64,000 nt of DNA from Flavonifractor sp. An10 (GCF_002161215.1 NZ_NFMB01000002.1:1-64000), one strand, 5' to 3'. Shown: positions 8,262 through 16,947, counted from the first letter of the stretch. Numbers and translations are program-made. Notes: a model not told the origin generated them from the sequence alone.

Positions 8262-9383
8262 ATGAGAGAGAAAACCAAATGCACCCGCTGGTTCCGCTAC
8301 ACCATCGAGGACGCCAAGGCGGCCCAGGCGGAGCTGGATCAGCGGGCGGAGCAGGGCTGGGAGCTGGAGGAGGTGGGCCTGTTCACCGCCACCTTCCGCC
8401 GCGCGGAGCACCCCCGCCCCTGCTGGGTGGAGCCCGCCCGGTGGAAGAGCGTGCGGCGGAAGGACGAGGATGCCCGGGCGGACTACCTGGCCCTGTGTGA
8501 CGAGGCCGGGTGGGAGCTGATCAGCGAGGACGGCGGCCTGTTCTACTTCCGGGCCAGGGAGGGGACAGACCCGGCTCCCATCCAGACCGACGCGGGTGTG
8601 GAGTGGGAGGACGTGTGGAAGAAGGCCCTGGCTGACCAGGCGTGGAACCTATTGTATATCGCCGTTTCTTGGGCAATTTGTGCGATCGGGCGGTATCTCA
8701 GAGATCAGCCCCGGCTGTGGGAGCTGTTTCTGTCTAACCTGGCTATGGCGGCCCAACTCCTCCTGCTCCTGTGGCTGGGGATCGACCTGTTCCTGGGCCT
8801 GCGGGTGGTCTTCTACCGGAAGCGGTGCCGCCGGGCGGCGGAGGGGGAGCCCTTCCCCGTGCCCCGGCGGTGGGCCGCCCGGTTCCGGGGGGCCTATCCC
8901 CTGGTCTGCGGGGCACTGATCGCCGCCACCGCCCTGTGCGTCCTGCTGGCCGTGGGGGAGGGGGAGACCAACCACATTGACCATGCGGCCTACACCCAGG
9001 AGCAGCACTCGGTGCTGGGGGACTATTTTGAGTACCGCCGGTTCAGCCAGGCGGAGGGCGATCTGTGGGTGGAGCGGGCGGACTGCCGGGCCGGCTGGCT
9101 GGCGGACTGGATCTGCGGGGACTTCCGGGCCTCCGAGGGGAATGCGGATCGGGTTCACCGGGAGGTTCACCCACACGACGGCGCGGTCATCCCCCGGGAG
9201 GCGGAGCTGGGCTTTGACGAGGCCTGGATCTATTCCATCGGGGAATACAGCGGCCTAATTCTACGGGATGGAGACCAGGTGGCGCGCATCGAGGCCGAGG
9301 AGACCGACTTGACCAGCGCCGAGACCCTGGGGGCCATCCGCGCCTGGCTGGCGGAGTCCCCGGACTGGCAGCCGGAGGCATAG
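8262..9383 (+). CDS. DUF2812 membrane protein, paralogue 4
   Basis: This 373-residue protein starts at ATG 8262 with aaggagg upstream. DUF2812 features include WFRYTIEDAKAAQAELDQRA, GWELEEVGLFTATF and LCDEAGWELISEDGG. Membrane segments lie near residues 130-150, 160-185 and 215-235. A C-terminal soluble domain contains GFDEAWIYSIGEYSGLILRD. It is separated from paralogue 3 by 40 bases with a small REP-like remnant, so translational coupling is lost here. Confidence 0.83.
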   Translation: MREKTKCTRWFRYTIEDAKAAQAELDQRAEQGWELEEVGLFTATFRRAEHPRPCWVEPARWKSVRRKDEDARADYLALCDEAGWELISEDGGLFYFRAREGTDPAPIQTDAGVEWEDVWKKALADQAWNLLYIAVSWAICAIGRYLRDQPRLWELFLSNLAMAAQLLLLLWLGIDLFLGLRVVFYRKRCRRAAEGEPFPVPRRWAARFRGAYPLVCGALIAATALCVLLAVGEGETNHIDHAAYTQEQHSVLGDYFEYRRFSQAEGDLWVERADCRAGWLADWICGDFRASEGNADRVHREVHPHDGAVIPREAELGFDEAWIYSIGEYSGLILRDGDQVARIEAEETDLTSAETLGAIRAWLAESPDWQPEA

Positions 9384-9424
9384 CGGGCGGAGTCCATCCG
9401 CCCGCCGGAGAGAAAGGTGGTAGC

Positions 9425-10057
9425 ATGAAACGGACTTTATGGAAGCTGTTCCCCTTTACCGCCATCGACAGCAAGGCGGCGGAGGCGTGGCTCAACCGGC
9501 TGGGGGAACAGGGCTGGCGGCTGGGCTCCGCCGGGCTGTACACAGCCCGGTTCTGGCAGACCGGGGAGCCGGTATCCTACGCCGTCACTCCGGAGCAGGG
9601 GCGGAGAGAGGACTTTCTTGTCCTTTGCCGGGACGCGGAGTGGGAACTGGCGGCCCGCAGCCGGAAGATGGAGCTGTACGCCTCCCGGGCGGGGGCGCGC
9701 CCGATCCCCCTGGAGACCGACCAGGCGCTGGAGTGCCGCAGCTTCCTCCGCCGGGGAATCCGCTGGCTGGCCCTGGAGGCGGCTTTGACGCTGATGTTCC
9801 TGCTCAATCTGCGGCAGCTCCTGGACATGGGCGGGCCCACGGACTGGCCGGCGCTGGCTCTGTGGCTGGGGGAGCTGGCCCTGTGGGGCGGGTGCCTGGC
9901 TGGGGATGGGATTTACTGGCTCCGGGTTCGCCGGGCCGGTGAGCTGCTCCCCCGCTCCATGGCGGGGGTCTGGTTGCGGTGGTGGGCCGTATGGGCGCTG
10001 GTGCTCCTGGGTGCGGGGCTGCTGGCTGTCATGTGGCTCCGGCCCGCATACCTGTGA
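9425..10057 (+). CDS. DUF2812 membrane protein, paralogue 5 (short form)
   Basis: This 210-residue protein starts MKRTLWKLFPFTAIDSKAAE and has a full DUF2812 domain plus two or three hydrophobic segments. It stops at LLAVMWLRPAYL, where the longer paralogues continue into an outer domain of more than 130 residues. The missing half may reflect truncation or a specialised short form. A strong RBS (gagagaaaggtgg) and an open frame argue that it is expressed. Confidence 0.78.
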   Translation: MKRTLWKLFPFTAIDSKAAEAWLNRLGEQGWRLGSAGLYTARFWQTGEPVSYAVTPEQGRREDFLVLCRDAEWELAARSRKMELYASRAGARPIPLETDQALECRSFLRRGIRWLALEAALTLMFLLNLRQLLDMGGPTDWPALALWLGELALWGGCLAGDGIYWLRVRRAGELLPRSMAGVWLRWWAVWALVLLGAGLLAVMWLRPAYL

Positions 10058-10071
10058 GGGAGGGGGATAGG

Positions 10072-10481
10072 ATGGACGGGATCCGGATGGAGCAGTTCCC
10101 CTTCCGGGTATTGGACTACAAGGCTGGGGAGGCGTGGCTCAACGAGCTGGGGGCGGCTGGCTGGCCCTGACAGTGCTGCCACAGCTCCTGAGGGTGCTCC
10201 TCTTCCCCAGACAGGAGCTGCACCGGGTTCTGACCCTGCCGGGCTACGGCCTGCTGCTGTCGGCCTATGTGCTGGCCCTCCTCACGCCTGCCGCCGCGGA
10301 GGGACGGGATGTGGTGTGGCTGCTGCGCTGCCGCCGGGCGGGGCGGCTTCTGGCCCGCAGCCCGGCGGCGGTACGCCGGTGGAGGCGGGCGGCACTGGCC
10401 GCCCTGGGAGCGGCGCTGCTGCTGGCGGCTGTGGGGATGGTGGAGCTTGTGCCCGCTCTTGCATCCCGCATCGGCTTGTGA
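10072..10481 (+). pseudogene. DUF2812 paralogue 6, broken by internal deletion
   Basis: The start MDGIRMEQFPFRVLDYKAGE and WLNELGAAGW match the DUF2812 N terminus, but a stop follows at 10168-10170. From about 10150 a different frame carries the membrane part seen in paralogue 5, with RRAGRLLARS matching RRAGELLPRS and a final hydrophobic helix. About 80 codons between the two blocks are missing and the frame is changed. It is a genuine remnant at the tail of the array. Confidence 0.75.
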
Positions 10482-10487
10482 TAGGAT
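10459..10487 (+). promoter_or_regulatory. Promoter of the azoreductase-asparaginase-GNAT genes
   Basis: TTGCAT, 17 bases and TAGGAT lie about 40 bases before ATG 10529. The site overlaps the end of the broken DUF2812 paralogue. Confidence 0.55.
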
Positions 10488-10528
10488 AGGGGCAGTGTGG
10501 AAAACTTCTGTTCAGGAGTGTGAACGAT

Positions 10529-11125
10529 ATGGAAAACCTGCTGTTTATCAACGCCTGTGTGCGGGGGGAGCGCTCCCGCACCCTCAGGCTGGCCCGCCGT
10601 TTTCTGGACGCCTATCAGGCCAGGCACCCGGACACGGTGATCACCGAGCGTAATCTCTGCGCCGAGCGATTACAGCCCCAGTACCCCGAGGTGCTGGAGG
10701 AGCGGGACGCCCTGTGGAACGCGGGCAGGCTGGATCAGCCCATGTTCGACCCGGCCCGGCAGTTCGCCGCGGCGGACAGGATTGTCATCGCCGCCCCCTT
10801 CTGGGATCTCTGCTTCCCCGCCATTCTGAAGATCTATCTGGAGCGCATCTCCGTCACCGACATCACCTTCGGCTACGACGAACAGGGGGCCATGGTGGGG
10901 CTGTGCAGGGCCTCCAAGCTGCTGCTCATCACCACCCGGGGGGGCAACTACGCCGGCACCGAGCTGGAGATGGGCACCCCCCTGCTGAAGGCCCTGTGCG
11001 TCATGTACGGCATCCCGCAGTTTGCCTGCCTGGACGCCGAGGGCCTGGACGACGTACGCAACGACAAGGCCGCCATTCTGGCCGACGCGGAGCGCCGGGC
11101 GGACGCGCTGGCGGAGGAATTTTAA
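10529..11125 (+). CDS. Flavodoxin-like NAD(P)H-dependent oxidoreductase (azoreductase/AcpD type)
   Basis: This 198-residue protein has the flavodoxin_2 fold of FMN-dependent NADH-azoreductases. LLFINACVRGERSRTLRLAR is the FMN phosphate loop region, IVIAAPFWDLCFPAILKIYL the second FMN contact, and LLLITTRGGNY the third. The family reduces quinones, azo dyes and nitro compounds. ATG 10529 is preferred to GTG 10520 because aggag at 10514-10518 is too close to the GTG. The stop abuts the asparaginase start with no gap, so the two are coupled. Confidence 0.82.
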   Translation: MENLLFINACVRGERSRTLRLARRFLDAYQARHPDTVITERNLCAERLQPQYPEVLEERDALWNAGRLDQPMFDPARQFAAADRIVIAAPFWDLCFPAILKIYLERISVTDITFGYDEQGAMVGLCRASKLLLITTRGGNYAGTELEMGTPLLKALCVMYGIPQFACLDAEGLDDVRNDKAAILADAERRADALAEEF

Positions 11126-12121
11126 GTGCGGGCCCGGATTCTGCTCCTCACCACCGGGGGCACCATCGCCTCCCTGCCCACGGCGGAGGGCCTGGCCCCC
11201 GGCCTGGACGGGGAGGAGCTGGCCCGGATGCTGCCCCAGGGCATCCTGGAGCACTACGACGTCACCGTCCGGGACATCCTCCACCTGGACTCCTCCAACA
11301 TCCAGCCGGAGGAGTGGCAGACCATCGCCCGCCACGTGTTTGATAACCGGACGGAATATGACGGCATCGTGATTACCCACGGTACCGACACCATGGCCTA
11401 CACCGCCTCCGTCCTCTCCTTCATGCTGCGGGGCATCGCCATCCCGGTGGTGCTCACCGGGGCCCAGCTGCCCATGGCCCACCCCTTAAGCGACGGCATG
11501 GAGAACCTGCGTACCGCCCTGGCCATGGCGGCCTCCGGCGCGGCGGGGGTGTTCCTGGCCTTCGACCGGAAGGTGATGCTGGGCTGCCGGGCGGTAAAGA
11601 TCCGCACCACCGACTTCGACGCCTTTGAGAGCGTCAACTGGCCCCTGGCCGCCAGCGTGGACGGAAAGGGCCTCCAGCTCCACCCGGAGGCCATCCCCCG
11701 GCAGACCGGGGAGTGCGCCCTGCGGGACAGGCTGTGCGACAAGGTGTTCCTCATCAAGCTCACCCCCGGCCTGGATCCGGAGATCTTCGACATGCTGCTC
11801 CAGATGCACTACCGGGGCATCGTTATCGAGGCCTTCGGCGCCGGCGGGCTCCACTTCGTCCGGCGGGATCTGATCGCCAAGCTCCAGGCCGCCGCCCGGG
11901 CGGGCATCACCGTGGTGGTGTGCTCCCAGTGCCTCTACGAGCCCAGCGACTTCTCCGTCTACGAGGTGGGCCAGAAGGCCCTGGAGCAGGGGGTGATCCA
12001 GGGCCGGGACATGACCACCGAGGCGGCGGTGACCAAGCTCATGTGGGCCCTGGGCCAGACCGACGACACCGAGATCGTCCGGGACTACATGGAGCGCTCC
12101 CTGGCCGGGGAGATGGCGTAA
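11126..12121 (+). CDS. ansA: L-asparaginase (type I-like)
   Basis: This 331-residue enzyme hydrolyses asparagine to aspartate and ammonia. The first catalytic block TTGGTIAS holds the nucleophile Thr-13. The second block THGTDTMAY near residue 85 supplies the Thr-Asp pair. GAQLPMAHPLSDG and IVIEAFGAGG are typical of the family. No signal peptide is seen, so it is cytoplasmic. GTG 11126 follows the previous stop directly. Release of ammonia may link it to nitrogen supply, but no regulatory site is visible. Confidence 0.92.
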   Translation: MRARILLLTTGGTIASLPTAEGLAPGLDGEELARMLPQGILEHYDVTVRDILHLDSSNIQPEEWQTIARHVFDNRTEYDGIVITHGTDTMAYTASVLSFMLRGIAIPVVLTGAQLPMAHPLSDGMENLRTALAMAASGAAGVFLAFDRKVMLGCRAVKIRTTDFDAFESVNWPLAASVDGKGLQLHPEAIPRQTGECALRDRLCDKVFLIKLTPGLDPEIFDMLLQMHYRGIVIEAFGAGGLHFVRRDLIAKLQAAARAGITVVVCSQCLYEPSDFSVYEVGQKALEQGVIQGRDMTTEAAVTKLMWALGQTDDTEIVRDYMERSLAGEMA

Positions 12122-12134
12122 GGAGGCGCGAAGG

Positions 12135-12665
12135 GTGGACAGGCTTGACATCCGCCCGGCGACGGAGGGGGACTACCCCGCCGTCCGGGACTTTTACTAC
12201 GCCCTCACCGACGAGATGGCGGACGCGCCCTACCGCCCCGGCTGGGAGAAGGACGTGTACCCCACCCAGGACTTCCTCAAGGACTCCATCCGGCGGGGGG
12301 AGCTGTACCTGGGGTATCTGGACGGTGCGCCGGCGGCCTGCATGGTGGTCAACCACGCTTACAACGAGGGCTACCGCTCCGTGGCCTGGGGGGTGGAGGC
12401 GGCGGACGACGAGTTGCTGGTGATCCACGCCCTGGGGGTGCGCCGGGCCTGCTCCGGCCGGGGGCTGGCCAGGGAGATGGCCCGCCGCGTCCTCCGGATG
12501 GCCCGGGCCCGGGGACTGAAAACCGTCCGCCTGGACGTGCTGGGGGGCAACCTCCCCGCCGAGCGGGCCTATACCGCCGTGGGCTTCCGCCATGTGGACA
12601 CCCTGCGCATGTTCTACGAGGATACGGGCTGGACGGACTATAAGGCCTTTGAATATCTCCTCTGA
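12135..12665 (+). CDS. GNAT-family N-acetyltransferase
   Basis: This 176-residue GNAT protein has the order typical of the fold: LDIRPATEGDYPAVRDF at the N terminus, LLVIHALGVRRACSGRGLAR as the acetyl-CoA loop, and LDVLGGNLPAERAYTAVGF at the C terminus. GTG 12135 has aggaggcgcg upstream. It is the last gene of a three-gene run and is followed by a terminator. The substrate is unknown. Confidence 0.87.
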   Translation: MDRLDIRPATEGDYPAVRDFYYALTDEMADAPYRPGWEKDVYPTQDFLKDSIRRGELYLGYLDGAPAACMVVNHAYNEGYRSVAWGVEAADDELLVIHALGVRRACSGRGLAREMARRVLRMARARGLKTVRLDVLGGNLPAERAYTAVGFRHVDTLRMFYEDTGWTDYKAFEYLL

Positions 12666-12680
12666 AACCGAGCTGCAGCA

Positions 12681-12721
12681 AAAAAACGTCCCCGGAATCG
12701 AGAGATTCCGGGGACGTTTTT
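12681..12721. terminator. Bidirectional terminator between convergent genes
   Basis: The hairpin gtccccggaatc-gaga-gattccggggac is flanked by A-run and T-run, serving the GNAT gene (+) and the nucleotidyltransferase (-). Confidence 0.9.
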
Positions 12722-12733
12722 CATGGCAGGCAG

Positions 12734-13353
12734 TTATTGCGGCCCGTCCAGCAGGGCCTCCAGGTACGCCACCCACCGCTCCAGGGCGGCGGCGTCCAGG
12801 CGGGAGAGGGCGTCTGTGTAGAGGGCGTACCCCTCCGGGCGGGCCGTTTCCAGCCAGCGCAGGCTCTTCTTGGGCCCCTGGTAGAGGTGTCCGCAGAGGT
12901 CGCAGCAGATCTCCAGGCTGTCTGTCAGCAGCCAGTGCCAGCGGAACAGCCCCTCCGCGTCCCCACGGCCGGCCCGCAGCAGCATCTTGCGGCACCAGGC
13001 CGCCTGGGCGCGGTTCTCCTCCGGCGTCCTGGGGGGCAGGCTGTCCCGATAGGCGCCAGCTTCTCCAGCAGGGCCTTTCCGGAGCCGTCCCGATCCCACA
13101 CCAGCTTCCCGTCCAGCAGGCGGAGAAACTCCGCCATGGGGAAGTCCCCCTGAAAGTCGGCGGCGGGGTGGACGAACAGATCAAGCCGCACCCCGTCCAC
13201 GAGGGACACGTCGCGGCGGGCCGGGCCGTCCGCCGTCAGGGCCAGGGCGTCAAAGTCGCTGTCCGGGCCGTTGGAGCCGTCGGCATAGGAGCCGTAGACA
13301 AACAGGGCGGCGGGGGCATAGGTATCTTCGATATAGCTCAGAATTTTCTCCAT
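12734..13353 (-). pseudogene. Nucleotidyltransferase-domain protein, frameshifted
   Basis: The N-terminal part (start 13353) carries the polymerase-beta-type motif FVYGSYADGSNGPDSDFDAL and a second Asp strand RLDLFVHP. The frame is lost near 13050-13058 after LLEKLA. The next frame continues a sensible protein (YRDSLPPRTPEENRAQ to LEALLDGPQ), giving about 206 residues in total. Adding one G near gcgcc restores one frame. The product would be a small nucleotidyltransferase of unknown substrate. It overlaps the upstream kinase-like gene by 16 bases. Confidence 0.75.
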
Positions 13354-13865
13354 GCCTGGCCCTCCCGTTCCAGCTTAGCCAGGAAGCCCGCGCAGGCGCA
13401 GGGGGAGCGGAACACGCGGAGCTCCCCCGTCCAGCCGTCCAGCAGCTCCAGCACCTGGGGCCGCTGGGTGCGGTGGAACTCCCAGATCCAGCGGACAAAT
13501 TCACCGTCCAGCCGCTCCGGGCAGTCCGCCGCCATATCGGGGCGGGTGCGCCCCCGCCAGGTGAGGATCCGCCGCAGGGCCCGGAGCAGGCACACCCGCC
13601 GGGGGTAGTCCAGCAGCACCACGGCGTCGCACCGCTCCAGCCGCCGGGGGAGCGTGCGCAGGTAGTTGCCGTCGATCACCCACTCCTCCCCCAGCAGGAC
13701 GGCGTCCAGCAGGGCGTCAAACTCCCCCTCGGTGCGGTTGACCCACCCGGACTTCCACCACAGCTTGTCCAGATGCACCACCGGCAGGGAGAGGGCCTCC
13801 CCCAGAGACCGGGCCAGGGTGGACTTCCCCGCGCCGGGGCAGCCCAGCACCAGCACCCGGCGCAT
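13338..13865 (-). CDS. P-loop kinase-like protein (topology modulation/adenylate-kinase-like)
   Basis: This 175-residue protein begins MRRVLVLGCPGAGKSTLARS, a Walker A loop. It then has LPVVHLDKLWWKSGW and EEWVIDGNYLRTLPRRLERC, which is the layout of the small AAA or FlaR-like kinases annotated as DNA topology modulation proteins. A nucleotide-binding role is clear and the substrate is not. ATG 13865 overlaps the recR stop (TGATG), so it is translated from the recR message. Confidence 0.8.
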   Translation of the reverse strand: MRRVLVLGCPGAGKSTLARSLGEALSLPVVHLDKLWWKSGWVNRTEGEFDALLDAVLLGEEWVIDGNYLRTLPRRLERCDAVVLLDYPRRVCLLRALRRILTWRGRTRPDMAADCPERLDGEFVRWIWEFHRTQRPQVLELLDGWTGELRVFRSPCACAGFLAKLEREGQAWRKF

Positions 13866-14467
13866 CACATCTCCCTCCGGCCCTCCAGGGCCCGCATGAG
13901 GGTGGCGTCGTCGGCGTACTCCAGGTGGCTGCCCACCGGGATGCCGTAGGCCAGCCGGGTCACCTTCACCTGGAAGGGCTTGAGGAGCCGGGACAGGTAC
14001 ATGGCGGTGGCCTCCCCCTCGGTGTCCGGGTTGGTGGCCATGATTACCTCGGCCACGCCCCCCTTGGCCACCCGGTCTACCAGCTCCTTCACCCGGATGT
14101 CGTCGGGGCCCACGTGGTTCATGGGGGAGATCACCCCGTGGAGCACGTGGTAGAGGCCGGGGTACTCCCGGGAGCGCTCCATGGCCACCACGTCCTTGGG
14201 GTCGGCCACCACGCAGATCACCGAGGTGTCCCGCTTGGGATCCTGGCAGATGGGGCACAGCCCCTCCCCCTCGGAGAAGTTCTGGCACACGGGGCAGCAG
14301 TGGATGGAGGCTTTGGCGCTGACGATGGCGTCGGCAAAGGCGGCAGCGTCCTCCTCCGGCAGGGAGAGGACGAAGAAGGCCAGCCGCTGGGCGGTCTTGC
14401 GGCCGATGCCGGGCAGGCGGGCGAACTGCTCCACCAGCCGCTCCAGCGCGGGCGGAAGGTACTGCAT
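13865..14467 (-). CDS. recR: Recombination protein RecR
   Basis: This 200-residue protein has the complete RecR plan: an N-terminal helix-hairpin-helix (LARLPGIGRK-type, seen as FARLPGIGRKTAQRLAFFVL), a four-Cys zinc finger CCPVCQNFSEGEGLCPIC, and a Toprim domain from VICVVADPKD to VIMATNPDTEGEATAMYL. RecR works with RecO and RecF to load RecA at gaps, and recO is in this same window. It starts four bases after the rpe stop, which suggests one operon. Confidence 0.96.
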   Translation of the reverse strand: MQYLPPALERLVEQFARLPGIGRKTAQRLAFFVLSLPEEDAAAFADAIVSAKASIHCCPVCQNFSEGEGLCPICQDPKRDTSVICVVADPKDVVAMERSREYPGLYHVLHGVISPMNHVGPDDIRVKELVDRVAKGGVAEVIMATNPDTEGEATAMYLSRLLKPFQVKVTRLAYGIPVGSHLEYADDATLMRALEGRREM

Positions 14468-14470
14468 CGG

Positions 14471-15118
14471 TCACACCCCCCGCAGGGCGGCGATGGCCGC
14501 CGCCGGATCTTCCGCGCCGTACACGGCGGAGCCGGCCACCAGGGTGTCCGCCCCGGCGGCAATCACCGCCGCCGCCGTCTTGGGGCCGATGCCGCCGTCC
14601 ACCTCCAGCCGGCAGGCGGGGTTGTACTTTTCAATCAGCTCCCGCACCTGGCGGATGGTGTCCAGCTGGTTCTCCAGGAAGGCCTGGCCGCCGAAGCCGG
14701 GCTCCACCGTCATCACCAGCACCATGTCCAGCCCCTCCAGGTAGGGCAGCACCGCCCGGGCGGAGGTGATGGGCCGCAGGGCCACCGCCTTCTTGACCTT
14801 GCAGGCCTCCATGCGCCGCAGGGCCTCGGCGATGCCGGTGGGGTGGTCGGCCTCCAGGTGGACGGACAGGAGATCCGCCCCCGCCCGGGCAAAGGCCTCC
14901 ACATACCGCACCGGCTTGTCGATCATCAGGTGCACGTCCAGGAACAGGTCGGTGCATCTGCGGATAGACTTTACCACCGGCACGCCGATGGTGATGTTGG
15001 GCACAAAGCAGCCGTCCATCACGTCCACGTGGAGCCAGTCGGCGGAGGACACCCGGTGAATGTCCCGCTCCAGGTTGGCAAAATCTGCCGAGAGGATGGA
15101 CGGGGCAATTTTAATCAT
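14471..15118 (-). CDS. rpe: Ribulose-phosphate 3-epimerase
   Basis: This 215-residue TIM-barrel enzyme interconverts ribulose-5-phosphate and xylulose-5-phosphate in the pentose phosphate pathway. The family markers IAPSILSADFANL, HVDVMDGCFVPNIT, DVHLMIDKP and VEPGFGGQAF, and the phosphate site VDGGI, are intact. The start at 15118 has AAGGAG 9 bases upstream on the minus strand. It heads a minus-strand run with recR, the kinase-like gene and the nucleotidyltransferase. Confidence 0.96.
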   Translation of the reverse strand: MIKIAPSILSADFANLERDIHRVSSADWLHVDVMDGCFVPNITIGVPVVKSIRRCTDLFLDVHLMIDKPVRYVEAFARAGADLLSVHLEADHPTGIAEALRRMEACKVKKAVALRPITSARAVLPYLEGLDMVLVMTVEPGFGGQAFLENQLDTIRQVRELIEKYNPACRLEVDGGIGPKTAAAVIAAGADTLVAGSAVYGAEDPAAAIAALRGV

Positions 15119-15408
15119 TTTTTTACCACTCCTTGAAGGGAAGTTCAGAATTGTGTGGTAGGATAAGCCGTGGCGCCCGGGACAGGCCCGGGGCAAACTG
15201 GGGGCGGGGCACATAGGATACGGCAAGCGGACGCCGCCCGGGGCCCCGCCGGGGCTCCCCTCCGCCCACGGGCGCCGGCCCGGCGGCCCCTGCCCCGGGG
15301 GAAACGGCACCGCATCATATAACCCGGTCTAGGGGGGATTTCATCCCCCCTAGATACGGGGAGGCCGCGCCGCATATGCGGCACAGCCTCCCCGATACCC
15401 CCCTCAAA
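15119..15408. other. Non-coding stretch upstream of rpe
   Basis: No gene is supported. The stretch is very GC-rich and holds two large hairpins, 15329-15353 ([17 protein letters not shown] its complement) and 15358-15393 (ggggaggc against gcctcccc around a gccgcatatgcggc core). The rpe promoter should lie just above 15130, but no clear -35/-10 pair was found. Confidence 0.6.
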
Positions 15409-15511
15409 GGCGCGGAGGCTTTCTGCGGAAAGCCTGTCGCTTCGCTCCGAGCCGCGCCTCGCGGGCGGGAACCAGTTCCCCCCGCGTGCCCCCCTCCGCT
15501 CTCCGAGGGGG
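15409..15511 (-). repeat. Structured element family B, solitary copy
   Basis: It has the same architecture as the inserts behind mutS2 and pyrE. A stem ggcgcgg (15409-15415)/ccgcgcc (15452-15458) encloses the small hairpin 15417-15434, followed by a GC palindrome around gggaaccagttccc and a ccccct/aggggg hairpin. About 50 bases are an exact reverse complement of 59060-59109. No duplicated gene end is found next to this copy. Confidence 0.75.
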
Positions 15512-15633
15512 CAGGGGCGGCCTGCGGCCGCCCGCGTAGGGTGCGACGACCCGGCGCGCCGCGGCAACCTGCCGGCAGTGTAGGGCGCGGCATCCCTGAC
15601 GCGCCGCAGCAGGGCGGGGGCTTGCCCCCGCCG
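15511..15633 (+). repeat. Cluster of four REP-type palindromes
   Basis: Four short palindromes lie head to tail: 15511-15536 (GCAGGGGCGG type), 15536-15561 (GTAGGGTGCGACGACC type), 15580-15606 (GTAGGGCGCGGCATCC type) and 15609-15633 (gggcgggggcttgcccccgcc type). The second is close to the sequence embedded twice in the RAYT gene at 34593 and 34763. They sit directly behind ilvA. Confidence 0.8.
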
Positions 15634-15637
15634 CCCG

Positions 15638-16858
15638 TCAGTCATAGACGTTCTTGGTGCTGCACTCCCGGGCCTGATACCCGGCGGCGCGGAGGGCCTC
15701 CAGGATGGTTTTCTTATGGGCGTGGCCGAAGGCCTCCAGGGTGACCCGCAGCTCCACGCCGCTCTGGCGGTTGATGTTGACGAACTGGTTGTGCTCCAGC
15801 CGGATGACGTTGCCGTTGGCCTCGGCCACAATCTGGGCCACCCGCAGCAGCTCGCCGGGACGGTCGGGTAGCTGGACGGAGAAGGTGAACACCCGGCCCC
15901 GGTTGATCAGCCCGTGCTGCACCAGGGAGGCCACGGTGATCACGTCCATGTTGCCGCCGGAGAGGACAGGCACCACGTTCTTGCCCTTGCACTTCAGGTG
16001 GTACAGGGCGGCGATGGGCAGCAGGCCGGCGTTCTCCACGATCATCTTGTGCTTCTCCATCATGTCCAGGAAGGCGTCCACCAGCTCGTCGTCGTCGATG
16101 GTGATGATGTCGTCGATATTCTTCTGGATATAGGGGAAGATCTGGTCACCGGGGGTTTTCACCGCCACGCCGTCGGCAATGGTCTCCACCCTGTCCAGGG
16201 TGACCACGTGGCCCGCCTCCACGCTGGCCTTCATGGAGGCCGCGCCGGTGGGCTCCACGCCGATCACCGTCACGTTGGGGTTGAGCAGCTTGGCCAGGGT
16301 GGACACGCCGGAGGCCAGCCCGCCGCCGCCGATGGGCACCAGGATCACGTCCACATCGGGGAGATCCTGGAAGATCTCGTAGGAGATGGTGCCCTGTCCG
16401 GTGGCCAGGGCGGGGTCGTTGAAGGGGTGGACGTAGGTGAGCCCCTCCTCCTGGGCCAGCTTAGAGGCCAGCTCGGCGGCGTCGTCGAAGGTCTCCCCGT
16501 GGAGCACCACCTTGGCCCCGTAGTCCTTGGTGTTGTTCACCTTCACCAGGGGGGTGGTGGTGGGCATGACGATGGTGGCCTCCACCCCGGCGTGCTGGGC
16601 GGCGTAGGCCACGCCTTGGGCGTGGTTGCCGGCGGAGGCGGTGACCAGCCCGCGGGCCTTCTCCTCGTCGCTGAGGGTGCTGATCTTATAGTAGGCGCCC
16701 CGGATCTTGTACGCGCCGGTGAGCTGCATGTTCTCCGGCTTGATGTACACCTGATTGCCGGTGGCCTTGGAAAAGGCGGGGCTGTAGACCAGCGGGGTGT
16801 CCCGGATCACACCGGAGAGCACGCCGCGGGCCTCTTTGAAATCTTTGAGTGTGAGCAT
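15638..16858 (-). CDS. ilvA: Threonine ammonia-lyase with C-terminal ACT domain
   Basis: This 406-residue PLP enzyme deaminates threonine to 2-oxobutanoate, the entry to isoleucine synthesis or to threonine catabolism. The PLP lysine is expected at Lys-51 in GAYKIRGA, and the phosphate loop is seen as PIGGGGLASG. A single ACT domain occupies about residues 326-402, the length of the short allosteric form rather than the long IlvA with two ACT repeats. It is transcribed alone from a divergent promoter region. ilvD lies 7 kb away, which supports a biosynthetic role, but the catabolic TdcB role cannot be excluded. Confidence 0.92.
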   Translation of the reverse strand: MLTLKDFKEARGVLSGVIRDTPLVYSPAFSKATGNQVYIKPENMQLTGAYKIRGAYYKISTLSDEEKARGLVTASAGNHAQGVAYAAQHAGVEATIVMPTTTPLVKVNNTKDYGAKVVLHGETFDDAAELASKLAQEEGLTYVHPFNDPALATGQGTISYEIFQDLPDVDVILVPIGGGGLASGVSTLAKLLNPNVTVIGVEPTGAASMKASVEAGHVVTLDRVETIADGVAVKTPGDQIFPYIQKNIDDIITIDDDELVDAFLDMMEKHKMIVENAGLLPIAALYHLKCKGKNVVPVLSGGNMDVITVASLVQHGLINRGRVFTFSVQLPDRPGELLRVAQIVAEANGNVIRLEHNQFVNINRQSGVELRVTLEAFGHAHKKTILEALRAAGYQARECSTKNVYD

Positions 16859-16909
16859 GGCGCAGACTTCCTCTCTGTTGGCTGAAACCTTTTTTTCTCA
16901 ATAGATATA

Positions 16910-16938
16910 ATGATAATAACTTTTCCCCCTAAAGTCAA
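16910..16938 (-). promoter_or_regulatory. Promoter of ilvA
   Basis: On the minus strand TTGACT (16938-16933), 17 bases and TATCAT (16915-16910) lie about 50 bases ahead of the ilvA start. The region is notably A/T-rich. Confidence 0.7.
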
Positions 16939-16947
16939 CGTGTTTTC

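Noticed and set aside
15145-15593. Open frames in the rpe-ilvA spacer
   Set aside because: They cross family B and REP repeats, have no RBS, and read as Arg/Pro/Gly-rich sequence.
15511-15633. CRISPR array
   Set aside because: The repeats are palindromes of different types without regular spacers, and no cas gene is present. They are REPs.
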